Shown here: in pieces, positions 1 through 7,380 of the stretch
Layout of the letters: each line of letters begins with the position of its first letter
Position numbering within the stretch: position 1 is the first letter of the stretch
Origin: Terriglobia bacterium
Lineage (GTDB): Bacteria > Acidobacteriota > Terriglobia > UBA7540
Direction: 5' to 3'
Assembly: GCA_020072655.1 (NCBI GenBank)
Contig: JAIQGH010000026.1
Span: forward strand, 1 to 47,858
Length of the DNA stretch: 47,858 nucleotides
Notes under the pieces: model-generated
Databases searched by the model: none
The model's input: the letters and a program-made list of their open reading frames with translations, nothing else
What the model was told of the DNA's origin: nothing
Translations under genes and position numbers: made by a program

Positions 1-59
1 GCAAACTTGTCCGTGAAAAGGCGGGTCGGGCGGTGGAACGGGGCGGGAGCCCGGAGAGC

Positions 60-122
60 GCCCCTACACGGCAATGATAAACCGCCGCTACAGCAAGAAG
101 CTTTCAGACTCTTGTAGGGGGC
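60..122. repeat. Short inverted repeat upstream of ctaA
   Basis: GCCCCTACA at 60-68 pairs with TGTAGGGGGC at 113-122, just before the ctaA start. The GTAGGGG end resembles the termini of other palindromic elements in this window (45802-45829). It could form a hairpin in the ctaA leader. The right arm also supplies the AGGGGG stretch that may serve as the ctaA ribosome binding site. Confidence 0.45.
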
Positions 123-128
123 AAAGCA

Positions 129-1073
129 ATGAGTCACAAAGAGACGAATGAGGATCACTACAATGCCGGGCTGCACGCTTATGCCATCTTCGTCGCCTGC
201 GCGACATTCCTGCTCATCATTGCCGGCGCACTAGTAACCTCGAACGACGCGGGGCTCTCGGTCCCCGATTGGCCGACGACCTTCGGGACGTTTCGCATGC
301 CACGCATGGTGGGCGGAGTTCTTTATGAGCACGGACACCGCCTGATCGCCGCGACGGTCGGCCTGCTCACCGTCATCCTGGCGGTTTGGGTATGGCGGAG
401 GGAGCCGCGGCGCTGGGTGCGGCGGCTGGCTGGCGTTGCGGTGCTCGCGGTCATCGCGCAAGGCGTGCTGGGCGGGATCACCGTGTTGTTCTACCTCCCG
501 GTCACGGTCTCGGCCGGACACGCTACGCTGGCGCAGACGTTCTTCTGCATCGTGGTCAGTCTGGCGCTGTTCACGGCCCGCGATTGGCGTTGGGACGAAC
601 CGAGAGTTGAAGACCCGACCGCGCCCTCGCTGCGGCACTTGGCGGTGGCGACAGCGGGCACGATTTACATCCAGCTCATCCTGGGTGCGGTGTTTCGACA
701 CAAGGGCTTCGGGATTCTTCCCCATATTGTGGTGGCCATGATTGTCGCGCTCCTGGTGGCCTGGTTGGCCGTGCGCATCTTCTCGCGCTTCTCTTCGGAG
801 AGGCGGCTCGTGCGTTCGATGGGACTGCTGCTCGGGCTTGTCATTGTGCAGATCTTCCTGGGGATCGGCGCCTACATGATGCTTCTTGCTACGCGCGACG
901 CCCCGCAGCCGCTGCCGCCGGTCGTCGACCTCACCACCGCGCACGTCGCCCTGGGAGCCTTGGTGCTGGCCGCGAGCGTGATTCTCACCTTGCAGATTTT
1001 CCGTCGAGTGGCGGCGCCGCAACGTTCCCGCGAGCCCGCCCACTTGGGCTCCGAGCAGAAAGCAATCGGATGA
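129..1073 (+). CDS. ctaA: Haem A synthase, CtaA/COX15 family
   Basis: This 314-residue polytopic inner-membrane protein should oxidise the C8 methyl of haem O to the formyl group of haem A for cytochrome c oxidase. It has the family's two-fold repeat of four-helix units (about eight hydrophobic segments). The first half has an EHGHR motif at residues 67-71 and His131. The second half has an RH pair at 190-191, His199 and His272, the usual haem-binding histidine positions. The ATG at 129 follows a GGGGG-rich site. The stop overlaps the first possible ctaB start (ATGA at 1070), so the pair is probably translationally coupled. Haem O made by the next gene is its substrate. Confidence 0.93.
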   Translation: MSHKETNEDHYNAGLHAYAIFVACATFLLIIAGALVTSNDAGLSVPDWPTTFGTFRMPRMVGGVLYEHGHRLIAATVGLLTVILAVWVWRREPRRWVRRLAGVAVLAVIAQGVLGGITVLFYLPVTVSAGHATLAQTFFCIVVSLALFTARDWRWDEPRVEDPTAPSLRHLAVATAGTIYIQLILGAVFRHKGFGILPHIVVAMIVALLVAWLAVRIFSRFSSERRLVRSMGLLLGLVIVQIFLGIGAYMMLLATRDAPQPLPPVVDLTTAHVALGALVLAASVILTLQIFRRVAAPQRSREPAHLGSEQKAIG

Positions 1074-2059
1074 ACGAACAACCAGGATTCAGGAGTCAGG
1101 ATTCTGTGGTTAGGCGCGGAGCGGAGAGTCATCGGATGAGTGCACAGATAGGCTTTTCACGCATGGACACGAAGACGCAGCCCATGAGCCTCGGCTGGCT
1201 GCGGGGCCTCCGCGATTATTGGGTGTTGACGAAACCGGAAGTCAACTTCCTCGTGGTCATCAGCACGCTGGTGGGGTTCCACCTCGGAACTCGAGGCTCG
1301 CTCGATGGGGCGCGGCTCGTGCACACCCTGCTCGGCACGCTGCTTGTGGCCAGCGGCACGGCGACGCTGAACCAGCTCATGGAGCGCGACGCCGACGCGC
1401 GCATGCGACGCACCGCCGCTCGTCCGCTGCCTTCTGGAAGGCTTTCAGCCGCGAGCGCGCTAGGGTTCGGCTTGGTGCTCTCGGTTGTGGGCGGCGTCTA
1501 TCTCTGGCTGGCCGTAAATGCGCTGGCGAGTCTGCTGGCGCTCTCGACGCTCGCGAGCTATCTGCTGATTTACACGCCACTCAAGAAGCGAACACCCTGG
1601 TGCACGTTCATCGGTGCCTTCCCGGGCGCGATGCCTCCACTCATTGGCTGGGCGGGCGCCGCCGGTCACCTGAGCCGCGAAGCGTGGGTGCTTTACGCCA
1701 TGCTTTTTCTTTGGCAATTCCCGCATTTCCTGGCGATTGCCTGGATGTACCGCGAGGATTACGGCCGGGCGGGGCTGCAAATGTTGCCGCGCGGCGACAC
1801 GGAAGGCCGCGCCATGGCTCGCCTGCTCGTCGGCTATTCATTAGCGCTTTTGCCGATCAGTTTGCTCCCCACGTGGATGGGACAGGCTGGAATGCTGTAC
1901 TTCCTCGGCGCACTCGCCCTGGGCCTGATGTATGTACACTCCAGCGCGCGCTTGGCACGCGCCCGGACGAACGCGCTGGCGAAGCGGCTGCTTCTTGCCT
2001 CCGTGGTTTATCTGCCGCTGGTTTTTGCGCTCTTGATGCTGGACAAGACTGTGGGCTAA
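1070..2059 (+). CDS. ctaB: Protohaem IX farnesyltransferase (haem O synthase), CtaB
   Basis: A UbiA-family prenyltransferase that adds farnesyl to protohaem IX to give haem O. The Asp-rich motif NQLMERDAD lies at residues 101-109, followed by the conserved RRTAARPLP. A second acidic motif (YREDYG) lies in the second half, and many membrane helices are visible. Homology starts near residue 44 (LRGLRDYWVLTKP). The start is uncertain: ATG 1070 overlaps ctaA, but ATG 1136 (after GGAGAG) or ATG 1163 give the usual length of about 300 residues. The extra N-terminus encodes a repeat-like stretch at about 1083-1104 (AGGATTCAGGAGTCAGG), resembling the degenerate arrays elsewhere in the window. Confidence 0.92.
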   Translation: MNEQPGFRSQDSVVRRGAESHRMSAQIGFSRMDTKTQPMSLGWLRGLRDYWVLTKPEVNFLVVISTLVGFHLGTRGSLDGARLVHTLLGTLLVASGTATLNQLMERDADARMRRTAARPLPSGRLSAASALGFGLVLSVVGGVYLWLAVNALASLLALSTLASYLLIYTPLKKRTPWCTFIGAFPGAMPPLIGWAGAAGHLSREAWVLYAMLFLWQFPHFLAIAWMYREDYGRAGLQMLPRGDTEGRAMARLLVGYSLALLPISLLPTWMGQAGMLYFLGALALGLMYVHSSARLARARTNALAKRLLLASVVYLPLVFALLMLDKTVG

Positions 2060-2442
2060 GCTTCGCCCGGCCGCTCGCCTCGCCGGGCCATCTCTTCAAG
2101 ATGCGCGATCGTCCTTTCGAGCCAGTCGAGCAGGGTTTGTTCGGCGCGGTCGCGGTCGCCGATTTCTTCGAGCCCGGCGATGGTGTCTCCATCATCGTTC
2201 AGGGGAATGAAATGGCAGGGGATGTCTTCGTTCTGGCGATCCTCGGGAACCCACTCCCAGAGTGAGCACTCGTTGCACGGATGTTTCTTGACGGTCTCGC
2301 CGAAATTCAGGCAGGTGACGGAGTCGCGGAACAGCTCTGTGGGCTGCCAGGGCGTGCGAACTGAGCGGCCATAGCCGCCATCGCGCAGGATGTCCCTTTC
2401 CAGTTTGAGTTGCTCTATAATTTCTTTGAGGTTGCTCGCCAT
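2056..2442 (-). CDS. Conserved hypothetical protein with Cys-rich centre
   Basis: About 128 residues, acidic and soluble, no signal peptide. A longer reading frame begins at 2499, but the start at 2442 (MASNLKEIIEQLKLERD) fits better because the predicted helix begins there. The middle has a CLNF...HPCNECSLW pattern with three cysteines that could bind a metal. The C-terminus is a charged helix (LLDWLERTIAHLEEMA). It converges on ctaB and the two stop codons overlap by a few bases. I do not recognise the family. The position suggests, but does not prove, a link to the oxidase genes. Confidence 0.6.
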   Translation of the reverse strand: MASNLKEIIEQLKLERDILRDGGYGRSVRTPWQPTELFRDSVTCLNFGETVKKHPCNECSLWEWVPEDRQNEDIPCHFIPLNDDGDTIAGLEEIGDRDRAEQTLLDWLERTIAHLEEMARRGERPGEA

Positions 2443-2666
2443 GGCTGGGCCTCCTCGGGCAAATGCGTCCTGTCCCGCCGGCCAGGCTGGTGGGCGCACC
2501 TACTGGGACAGCAATTTCGTGACCACTTATAAAAATCCTAAAATCAGTTGGTTAGATCACGGAAGGTGATGGGACTCTTCCTCCGACTGGGTCAAAAAGC
2601 CCTATTCTTATCCCACCCGGCGCGAACAAACTAGCCCCCCTCTCGGGGCCTAGGAGCATCACACGA

Positions 2667-2984
2667 ATGGCGAACCGTGACGGTGTACTGCAATTCGCGC
2701 GAGGCGGTGGGGAAATGGTCCAGGCTGCCGTGCTTTTGGCCGTGTGCCTTCTTATCGGATTGATTTCATTGGCCCTTTCCGCCTGGGTCGTGATTTCCGG
2801 TCAGTTATTCACGATAGACGGGCTGCTGATGCTCGCTCTCAGCCTCACCGTGGGTGCATTCTTCGTGGGAGACTTTGCTTGGTCGGTTCACAAGGGCGAA
2901 GTCCGCGGAATCCTGGACCAGCTCCGCAGCCGAAAGAAGGAGTCCGGCCCGGAGGGCACCACAGCTCGTGAAGGGAAGGCCTAA
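2667..2984 (+). CDS. Small two-helix membrane protein, unknown function
   Basis: A 105-residue protein with two hydrophobic segments (about residues 17-45 and 50-70) and a basic, hydrophilic C-terminus (LRSRKKESG). The ATG at 2667 follows an AGGAG at about 2652. It ends 13 bases before the DUF420 gene, so the two are probably co-transcribed downstream of ctaA-ctaB. I do not recognise a family. An accessory role in oxidase assembly is only a guess from position. Confidence 0.55.
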   Translation: MANRDGVLQFARGGGEMVQAAVLLAVCLLIGLISLALSAWVVISGQLFTIDGLLMLALSLTVGAFFVGDFAWSVHKGEVRGILDQLRSRKKESGPEGTTAREGKA

Positions 2985-2997
2985 CCGCCGCCAATCG

Positions 2998-3423
2998 ATG
3001 GGACTTGAGCTCTCCGACCTGCCGACCGTCGATGCGGCACTCAACGCCGCCAGCGCCGCCCTGCTGACGCTGGGGTTCATCTTCATCCGCCGCAAGAACA
3101 TCCGAGCCCACAAGGCTTGCATGCTCTCGGCCGTGGCGACGTCCATGCTTTTTCTCGTCTGCTACCTGACCTACCATTACTTTCATGGGACTACGCACTT
3201 CACGGGCCACGGCGCCGTTCGCCCCCTGTACTTTGCCATTCTGATTTCGCACACGATCCTCGCCGCAGCGATCGTGCCCTTGGTGGCAACGACGCTCTAT
3301 CGCGCGCTGCGCCGGCGCTTCGACCTCCATCGCCGCATCGCGCGTTGGACGCTGCCCGCCTGGCTCTATGTGTCGGTGACGGGGGTGGTGGTCTACTGGA
3401 TGCTGTACCACCTGGGCCGGTAG
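2998..3423 (+). CDS. DUF420 membrane protein (YozB-like)
   Basis: About 141 residues with four predicted membrane helices. The start at 2998 was chosen over an upstream in-frame ATG at 2854 because homology begins at MGLELSDLPTVDAALN and the upstream part is a shadow of the previous gene. Family hallmarks include the FIRRKNIRAHKACM loop, the TYHYFHG segment, and the C-terminal LHRRIARWTLPAWLYVSVTGV. DUF420 proteins often lie beside cytochrome oxidase assembly genes, as here with ctaA and ctaB. Their biochemical role is not established. Confidence 0.82.
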   Translation: MGLELSDLPTVDAALNAASAALLTLGFIFIRRKNIRAHKACMLSAVATSMLFLVCYLTYHYFHGTTHFTGHGAVRPLYFAILISHTILAAAIVPLVATTLYRALRRRFDLHRRIARWTLPAWLYVSVTGVVVYWMLYHLGR

Positions 3424-3488
3424 CCGCGAGCCCGCCGGATTTGAAGATGGCCATCCGCTGTGGCATGATGACAACAGGGGAGAAACCG

Positions 3489-3695
3489 ATGAAGTTCCTC
3501 ATCACCATGTTTCGCGACGAGGACGGGATGTACATTGCCGAATGCCCGTCCATTCCTGGCTGTGTCAGTCAGGGAAGGACGGAGGAAGAGGCGGAACGTA
3601 ACGTCCGTGCGGCGATCCAAGAGTGCCTGGAAGTCCGTGCTGAGAAGGGCCTGCCCCTCACCGTTACCACTCGCGAAGTGGAAGTTCCCGTCTAA
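3489..3695 (+). CDS. hicB: HicB-type antitoxin
   Basis: A 68-residue protein with the partial RNase H-like HicB fold: MKFLITMFRDEDGMYIAE, then the CPSIPGCVSQG loop, then TEEEAERNVRAAIQECL. HicB neutralises the HicA mRNA interferase and usually represses its own promoter. The ATG at 3489 follows a GGGGAG site. The stop overlaps the hicA start (TAATG). The partner gene is broken, so this antitoxin is probably an orphan here. The C-terminus (TTREVEVPV) is that of the short HicB form without a DNA-binding tail. Confidence 0.85.
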   Translation: MKFLITMFRDEDGMYIAECPSIPGCVSQGRTEEEAERNVRAAIQECLEVRAEKGLPLTVTTREVEVPV

Positions 3696-3932
3696 TGCCC
3701 AAAGTTCCTTTGTTGAGGCCCCGATGAACTTCATCGGGGTCGTGAAGGCTTTCGAGAGGCTCGGCTGGCAGGTTGCACGCCAAAAGGGAGTCACATTATC
3801 TTGACCAAAACGGGCCATATTGCCACCCTCTCCGTTCCCAATCACCCGCAAGTCGCACGCGGGACGCTGCGGACTCTGATTGCGCGCGCCGGACTCGCGG
3901 TTGAAGAGTTTCTCGCCGCGCTGAACGAGTGA
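3695..3932 (+). pseudogene. hicA: hicA toxin remnant with an inserted palindrome and a frameshift
   Basis: Read across three frames, this is a complete HicA mRNA interferase: MPKVPLLRPR, then VVKAFERLGWQVARQKG, then SHIILTKTGHIATLSVPNH with the catalytic SH motif, then GTLRTLIARAGLAVEEFL and a TGA at 3930. Two lesions break it. A palindromic insert at 3719-3739 puts a TGA straight after MPKVPLLRPR. A missing base near 3788 shifts the frame just before the catalytic His. An internal ATG at 3724 gives only a short peptide. The ATG at 3695 overlaps the hicB stop. The toxin is almost certainly inactive unless the sequence has errors. Confidence 0.8.
3719..3739. repeat. Palindromic repeat unit inserted in hicA
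   Basis: CCCCGATG and CATCGGGG arms with a five-base centre. The same palindrome core occurs at 15055-15072, 22367-22384 and 45839-45859. Here it interrupts the conserved RPR-E-VVKAFE stretch of a HicA gene, so it is best read as a recent insertion of the repeat unit. Confidence 0.7.
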
Positions 3933-3978
3933 CAAGCAATGTTGGCCGCAGTAGGCCGATGTAGAGGCTGAAGTCGAA

Positions 3979-4833
3979 ATGCAGTTGCCAGCCATGGCTG
4001 CGCCTCGCTCGACACCGAAACGAAATCTCTCCATTGCGCTCGTTCCCGTGCTGCTGGTCGTCATCACATTTCTTTTCTGGCGCGAGACGTGGTTCGGCCG
4101 GCGGCTCACGGACCGGGAAATGAGCCAGTACCTCACGGACACTTCTGTTCCGCACAAAACGCAGCACGCGCTCGCCCAACTCGCCGAGCGCATCACGCGC
4201 GGCGACGCCTCAGCGCGGCAATGGTACCCGCAAGTGCTGGCGCTGGCCGAGAACCGCGAGGCGGAATTTCGTCTGATGGCGGCCTGGGTGATGGGCCAGG
4301 ACAACCGAGCGCAGGAGTTTCACGAGTCGCTGCGCAAGCTGCTCGACGACCCTGAGCCCATGGTGCGCCGCAACTCCGCGCTCGCGCTGGTGCGCTTTGG
4401 CGATGCCTCGGGACACGTGGAATTGCGCGCCATGCTCGAGCCGTTTTCACTCCGCGCGCCGCAGGCCGGGACTATCACCTTCCGCCTGCGCGAGGGCGAG
4501 CCGGTGCGCCGCGGCACGGTCGTCGCGCGCATCGAGAGCAGCGCGAGTCGGCCCGTGGATGTCGTTTCACCGGTCGCCGGCGAGTTCGGCCGCCGAACGG
4601 TGGCCGATGGGGGAACCGTCGCGGCGGGTGCCGTGGTGGCGGAGACCTCGCCCGATGAAGGTCAAGTGTGGGAAGCGTTGCGCGCTCTCTACCTCGTGGG
4701 TACCCAGGAGGATTTGGCGGATGTGGAGCGCTTCGCCGCGATGCCGTTGACCGGCGCTCCCGCCATGCCCGCGCGCGTTCGCGAGCAGGCCGCCCTCACC
4801 GCCGAGTCCATCCGCCGGCGTGCGCGGGATTGA
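3979..4833 (+). CDS. Membrane-anchored HEAT-repeat protein with a lipoyl/HlyD-like hairpin domain
   Basis: A 284-residue protein. A single N-terminal hydrophobic anchor (about residues 18-35) is followed by helical HEAT-like repeats (about 45-160, e.g. EPMVRRNSALALVRFGD). Next come two half-motifs of a biotinyl-lipoyl/membrane-fusion hairpin (LRAPQAGTITFRLREGEPVRRG and VDVVSPVAGEFGRRTVADGG, about 165-220), then a further helical repeat. There is no EAMKM or DKA lysine motif, so it is probably a structural hybrid domain like those in HlyD-type adaptors. It has no adjacent transporter gene. The mix of HEAT and lipoyl-like domains is uncommon and the role is unknown. Confidence 0.65.
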   Translation: MQLPAMAAPRSTPKRNLSIALVPVLLVVITFLFWRETWFGRRLTDREMSQYLTDTSVPHKTQHALAQLAERITRGDASARQWYPQVLALAENREAEFRLMAAWVMGQDNRAQEFHESLRKLLDDPEPMVRRNSALALVRFGDASGHVELRAMLEPFSLRAPQAGTITFRLREGEPVRRGTVVARIESSASRPVDVVSPVAGEFGRRTVADGGTVAAGAVVAETSPDEGQVWEALRALYLVGTQEDLADVERFAAMPLTGAPAMPARVREQAALTAESIRRRARD

Positions 4834-4968
4834 CTTTCGTGATAGGTCGTTCTATGTGAAAGCCCCGTGAGCGCAGGGCACCGGGCAGTGAGCGTGAGCC
4901 TACCGGCCGGTCGGTCGGGGCAGCCGTGGCTCATTCCGTTCCCGTGACTGACTGAGTTCCCGCCTCTT

Positions 4969-5053
4969 GATCAACCCGATGATCAATGTATGAGGCATGA
5001 TCAATCTCTGACGATTGATCGCCTTGACAAGCAACCCACCTCGATCAACGATC
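4969..5053. other. Cluster of six GATC sites upstream of the restriction-modification island
   Basis: Within the gene-free stretch 4834-5136, GATC occurs at 4969, 4981, 4999, 5017, 5043 and 5050. Chance would give about one per 256 bases. Three of them are TGATCA and one lies in the palindrome TTGATCAA. They lie directly before the methyltransferase stub and the BglII-type endonuclease. They could be a methylation-sensitive control region or simply a degenerate short repeat. The rest of 4834-5136 holds no gene I can support, only a GCGCCCCGATGGGGCG-like palindrome near 5063. Confidence 0.5.
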
Positions 5054-5136
5054 CCGTAGAGGCGCCCCGATGGGGCGTCTCCTGAGAGGTTCCACCGGAA
5101 CGTCTCTACGTCATCCCATCTGGGCCATCTGCGGAT

Positions 5137-5400
5137 ATGACCGAATTCGCCGCTCCAAAATCCCGACTCCCGACTGCCGACTCCCAACTCCCGGCTCCTG
5201 TCTTCCACGACCCCAAGCACCACATCAAAATCTATCAGGGCGATTGCCTGGAGATTCTCGCGGCGATTCCGGCGGACTGCGTGGACCTGATTTTCGCCGA
5301 CCCGCCGTATTTTCTCTCGAACGACGGCATCACCTGCCACGCCGGGCGGATGGTGAGCGTCAATAAGGGCGAGTGGGACCGTTCTCGCGGCCCGGACCTG
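5137..5400 (+). pseudogene. 5' stub of an N6-adenine DNA methyltransferase
   Basis: The first about 86 codons encode the start of a beta-class adenine methyltransferase: IYQGDCLEILAAIP, catalytic motif IV DPPY (DLIFADPPYFLSNDG) and the following CHAGRMVSVNKGEWD segment. Homology stops at about RSRG. Motif I (FxGxG) and the target recognition domain, which follow in this class, are absent. The frame runs on without a stop into the BglII-like endonuclease, so a 302-residue chimera could be made. The first 26 residues come from a CCCGACTCCCGACTG-type repeat array, so the native start may be near the HHIKIYQG codons. The gene appears cut by arrival of the endonuclease/MT-A70 pair. Confidence 0.72.
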
Positions 5401-5469
5401 TCCGCCATGCGGCCTTTGATTTGCTTTCCTACCGTGGTAGGATCTCGCGCCAATATGGGTACCGGGAGA

Positions 5470-6045
5470 ATGCCGAAGAGGGTAAGAGCAAGGTTCCACT
5501 TTGACGAGCGTGGGCACGCCTGTTCGATTCTGGCCTCAGATTTCCCCGCCGAGTTTAGGGACATCATCGACTGCTTGGATTCTTTTGTCTTGCGGAAGAC
5601 TCATATCCTCACTCCAGGAGGAGGAAAGTCGCCAATCTCAACGGCGATAGACAAGTTCCTTCGAGAACGCGGCTGGGCAGAGAAAGCGTTCGACATCAAA
5701 ATCCTGATCGACGGGGAGCCGATACCCACACCAACCCATAAAATCGACAATTTCAGGAATCGTGTTGGCTTGGAGGTCGAGTGGAACAACAAAACCGAGT
5801 TCTACGACAGGGATCTCAATAACTTCCGCCTGTTGAAGGAGCTTAGGGTCCTGGATGTGGGCGTGATAGTTACGCGTCTCAGCGAATTGCAGGGACTTTT
5901 CGACAAATTGGGGAAAGGGGCTTCATACGGCGCGTCAACTACTCATTGGGATAAGCTTATTCCAAAAATAGACGGGGGTGGCGCTGGAGGTTGCCCGCTG
6001 CTTCTAGTCGGCCTGGGGATGAATTGCTACGATCCTGACTCGTAG
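5470..6045 (+). CDS. BglII/BstYI-family type II restriction endonuclease
   Basis: About 191 residues from ATG 5470. An alternative ATG lies at 5455, and the frame is open upstream into the methyltransferase stub. The active-site pattern is D93 (HKIDNF), E102 and E104 (VGLEVEWNNK). The 9- and 2-residue spacing matches the catalytic D-E-Q of BglII and BstYI (PD-(D/E)xK superfamily). Further family features are FYDRDLNNFRLL, DVGVIVTR and the C-terminal GGGAGGCPLLLVGLG. Known members cut GATC-cored sites (AGATCT, RGATCY), and a similar target is inferred. It converges on and overlaps the MT-A70 methyltransferase, which should protect the host. The codon composition looks less GC-rich than the neighbours, consistent with transfer. 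Confidence 0.82.
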   Translation: MPKRVRARFHFDERGHACSILASDFPAEFRDIIDCLDSFVLRKTHILTPGGGKSPISTAIDKFLRERGWAEKAFDIKILIDGEPIPTPTHKIDNFRNRVGLEVEWNNKTEFYDRDLNNFRLLKELRVLDVGVIVTRLSELQGLFDKLGKGASYGASTTHWDKLIPKIDGGGAGGCPLLLVGLGMNCYDPDS

Positions 6046-6700
6046 TCCAAGCGTAGGCCTTGAATGGAGGCGGCTCGTAGGTGCCCAGCTCGTCTCCCCA
6101 CTGAGTCCAGCCCTTGACACGAGAGCGGGCAAAAAGCTCCAAATAGGGACCTGGGCTGCAACGCTGGATCAAGTCGTACACTTGATCGGGCTTCTTGGAG
6201 TGCTCTTCTTTACGGCTGATCAGGACGTTTACTTGGCTCCTTCCCGGCTGAAGGGTTCGCAGTTTGCCCCTGGTACCGAACAGAAGAAGCTCTGTCACAT
6301 TCCGGAAGTAGAATCCGACGCCTCGACCATCTGGCCCACCGTCCTTACGAACCTTGTACCAAACGACGTTCGTCTTGTAGGTGAAGCCCCAAGCTCTCAT
6401 GGTCGTCAGGGCTTCAAGAAGCAAGGCGTTTGGGGACCAAAGGTACAGGTGGCTTTTCGGCAACGCGAGTTCTCTGACTGGCAAGGCTGCAATGTCGTCG
6501 AATGACATCGTTTCGTAACGATGAAGCCTTTTGTGCTCAGGCCCGACCTTGCCTGTCCGATTGGAAAACCGCCAAGGAGGGTCAATTAAGATTGCCCCAT
6601 ATTTGCCTTTGACGGCATTCAATAGGTTTTCCAAGGTTGCATGCCTCGTGCCGAGGTCGAGAATCACTCCTTCGGATGGCCGAACATTAACCCAATGCAT
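5957..6700 (-). CDS. MT-A70-family adenine methyltransferase, partner of the BglII-like endonuclease
   Basis: A 247-residue N6-adenine methyltransferase of the MT-A70 family. The catalytic DPPW is at residues 40-43 (GAILIDPPWRF), followed by HRYETMSFDDIAALP, SHLYLWSPNALLLEAL, WGFTYKTNVVWYK and the SRKEEHSKKPDQVYDLI and YLELFARSRVKGW segments typical of this fold. The ATG at 6700 is preceded on its strand by AGGA. It converges on the endonuclease gene with an 89-base overlap, a compact restriction-modification layout. The last about 40 residues beyond GDELGTYEPP are family-atypical and lie in the overlap. Confidence 0.85.
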   Translation of the reverse strand: MHWVNVRPSEGVILDLGTRHATLENLLNAVKGKYGAILIDPPWRFSNRTGKVGPEHKRLHRYETMSFDDIAALPVRELALPKSHLYLWSPNALLLEALTTMRAWGFTYKTNVVWYKVRKDGGPDGRGVGFYFRNVTELLLFGTRGKLRTLQPGRSQVNVLISRKEEHSKKPDQVYDLIQRCSPGPYLELFARSRVKGWTQWGDELGTYEPPPFKAYAWTTSQDRSNSSPGRLEAAGNLQRHPRLFLE

Positions 6701-6878
6701 AGAATCCTGTCAAGAAAATAGCCCAATATATTGTATCCGTCTGGGTGACCAGCAGGACGCGCTCAACGTCATTTTGCGGCTGACCCTTGGTGCGCATACT
6801 TGGCTTGCAGGTCCGCGGCCGTTGATTCCATGCATCAGACGCCATCAAGCAGGCGCGAACTTACAGACCCACTCCGCG

Positions 6879-7343
6879 CTAGACGCTACTTCGGCCTTCC
6901 CCTCTCTTATGCCCACAGCGCCCGCAGGTCACGGGCCTTAGAATGTTGAGTTCCATTGGGCGAGGAACCTTCCCTAGGGTCGCAAACGTACGAAACCTGG
7001 GTGTGCTCATCATGACTATCGAGTCGTACCCTTTGCGAAGCGCAACCCGCCGCATCTTGGCGTCAAGAGCCAGCCGTTGCTGGATTACGTGTCCGTCTGG
7101 CCAGTCCTTGTTGATCTCGCGTCCGAATAGCGCGCGTTCGACGGTTGGCTCGTCCCCGACCAGCGGATTTTGGATGTAGACCCTCACAGGTTGATCCAGT
7201 GGCCTCCCGTAAAATTCAGCCGCGCCGAAACTCCAGGCTAGGAACTTGCCCCGCTTCTCGTAGGCGCGCGGGTCAACAGGCGGGACGTGCCACCAATCCT
7301 TGCGGTTGATATACCGGATCAGCTCTACAAGCCAGCGTGACAT
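6879..7343 (-). CDS. Hypothetical protein, possible ADP-ribosyltransferase-like fold
   Basis: About 154 residues from ATG 7343, which has a strong GGAGGT site. An in-frame start at 7355 is weaker. The segments FLAWSFGAAEFYGR, VRVYIQNPLVGDEPTVERALFG and VALRKGYDSIVMMS resemble the core strands of ART-PolyVal-type phage proteins, where a 'KGYDGI' strand follows an 'NPL' strand. This is pattern memory, not a search result. The C-terminus has a CGRCGHK pair that could bind metal. It sits between the MT-A70 methyltransferase and the DpnI-type remnant and is read in the same direction as the methyltransferase. It may belong to the inserted cargo. Confidence 0.5.
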   Translation of the reverse strand: MSRWLVELIRYINRKDWWHVPPVDPRAYEKRGKFLAWSFGAAEFYGRPLDQPVRVYIQNPLVGDEPTVERALFGREINKDWPDGHVIQQRLALDAKMRRVALRKGYDSIVMMSTPRFRTFATLGKVPRPMELNILRPVTCGRCGHKRGEGRSSV

Positions 7344-7380
7344 AGCTACCTCCATCCTGTGACTATCGGCTAGAGGGTGA

